A DNA stretch of 64,000 nucleotides, taken from contig NZ_JBFANZ010000007.1 of assembly GCF_040659735.1 (NCBI RefSeq), positions 62,001-126,000 on the forward strand, given 5' to 3'. Origin of the DNA: Micromonospora_I sp040659735. GTDB lineage: Bacteria; Actinomycetota; Actinomycetes; Mycobacteriales; Micromonosporaceae. The position numbers were made by a program, and so were the translations under genes. Each line of letters starts with the position of its first letter. Position 1 is the first letter of the stretch. Below are positions 63,411 to 64,000 of the stretch, in pieces. The notes below the pieces were generated by a model, which was not told the origin of the DNA, made no database searches, and saw only the letters and a program-made list of their open reading frames with translations.

Positions 63411-64000
63411 CGCGACTCCCCTTCTGAGACGCCGGCGGGGAGCGCACGGCGGGCGAACGAGACGGACGCCGCAGCGACCGGCGCGGGAGCGGCCGGGCGT
63501 ACGGAGGTGGCGCCGGAGCGGGCCGTCTTGGCCCAGCTGTAGCGCCGCCCCCACATCCCGTCGAGATAGGCGGCGGTGGCGGTGAGGATGGCGAGGCCGA
63601 ACGCCGGGATGAAGCCGACCAGCAGCCACGCGGCGCGCCGCTCGACCCGGCCGAGCAGCAGCCCCACGGCGAGCTCGGCGAACGGGCCGGCGAAGAGCAG
63701 GGTGGAGAGCGGCAGCAGGCCGACGGCGGCCTCGCCGCCGATGCCGAAGCCGCGCAGCGCGGTCAGCACCAGGCCGATCCCGCAGAGCACCGGGATGTGG
63801 TAGACCCAGAGGAACATCATGGTCTCGACCTTTTCGGCGAACCCCAGATGCGGGCTGCGCAGCGCCGTACGCCAGTAGTCGCGCAGGCACTTCTGATGCC
63901 CGCGCGCCCAGCGGTAGCGCTGCCGCCAGAAGCGCGACGAGGAGAGCACCGCCTCCTCGAAGTCCACCGCGGCCGGGTCGTAGCGGACCCGCTTGCCGCC
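63407..64000 (-). CDS. family 2 glycosyltransferase, C-terminal part (truncated by window)
   Basis: The frame runs off the end of the window. The visible part begins GGKRVRYDPAAVDFEEAV and contains the processive-synthase motif QRYRW (in FWRQRYRWARGHQ), followed by several transmembrane helices, as in cellulose- or chitin-synthase-like enzymes. It would extend or export a polysaccharide from nucleotide sugar. Its stop overlaps the next gene's TTG start, making it the upstream member of the operon. Confidence 0.88.
   Translation of the reverse strand, partial: GGKRVRYDPAAVDFEEAVLSSSRFWRQRYRWARGHQKCLRDYWRTALRSPHLGFAEKVETMMFLWVYHIPVLCGIGLVLTALRGFGIGGEAAVGLLPLSTLLFAGPFAELAVGLLLGRVERRAAWLLVGFIPAFGLAILTATAAYLDGMWGRRYSWAKTARSGATSVRPAAPAPVAAASVSFARRALPAGVSEGESR

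Overview
The window is high-GC actinobacterial DNA. Gene content and order fit the family Micromonosporaceae (Micromonospora or a close relative); this is inferred from style and synteny, not from a database search. Evidence includes strong GC bias in third codon positions, frequent GTG and TTG starts, a Rho with a long Arg/Asp/Glu-rich N-terminal domain, glycosylase and sortase-like genes typical of filamentous actinobacteria, and the conserved run argS-lysA-hom-thrC-thrB-rho-rpmE-prfA.

Layout. 1-2.9 kb: the 3' part of a GGDEF protein, then prfA and rpmE (minus strand). 3.1-10.4 kb: accessory block between rpmE and rho. It holds an RNA-repair pair laid out like phage T4 (RNA ligase 1 plus polynucleotide kinase/phosphatase), a secreted phosphodiester glycosidase/metallophosphatase fusion, and a nitric oxide synthase oxygenase with an extra C-terminal tail. 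10.6-13.8 kb: rho and thrB. 13.9-20.2 kb: a second accessory block with a decayed SPFH gene, an MFS exporter, a polysaccharide deacetylase and a large RND pump divergent from a MarR regulator. 20.3-25.9 kb: thrC, hom, lysA, argS, which make threonine, homoserine and lysine and charge tRNA-Arg. 25.9-32.6 kb: DUF3105 and DUF305 proteins, a broken IS630-type transposase, tRNA-Arg(CCG), an ECF42-type sigma factor with its DGPF partner, TetR, a small membrane protein and a GNAT acetyltransferase. 32.7-37.4 kb: an MFS transporter divergent from a GlxA-type AraC regulator, a secreted sugar dehydrogenase carrying a cellulose-binding module, and a DinB-like protein. 37.4-44.9 kb: a MoxR/VWA pair, a TPR membrane protein, a methyltransferase, an LCP cell-wall ligase and a lipoprotein.

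45.1-52.8 kb is a coherent glycolate/glyoxylate operon: malate synthase, glycolate oxidase GlcD-GlcE-GlcF and a lactate/glycolate permease. It would import glycolate, oxidise it to glyoxylate and condense that with acetyl-CoA to malate. 52.8-59.2 kb is signalling: a membrane GGDEF-EAL protein, a MerR regulator fused to a DNA sliding-clamp-like half, a PilZ protein, an unknown protein and a MASE4-like histidine kinase. 59.4-64 kb is a tightly overlapping minus-strand operon: a family 2 glycosyltransferase (cut by the window end), an exosortase-like membrane protein fused to an ATP-grasp domain, UDP-GlcNAc 2-epimerase and a HAD phosphatase.

The items most worth attention are the exosortase/ATP-grasp fusion operon, the MerR-clamp fusion with an internal ribosome binding site and a self-facing 19-bp-spacer promoter, the T4-like RNA repair pair, an 83-bp palindromic repeat present twice, and a palindrome that supplies the last codons of an AraC-type gene.
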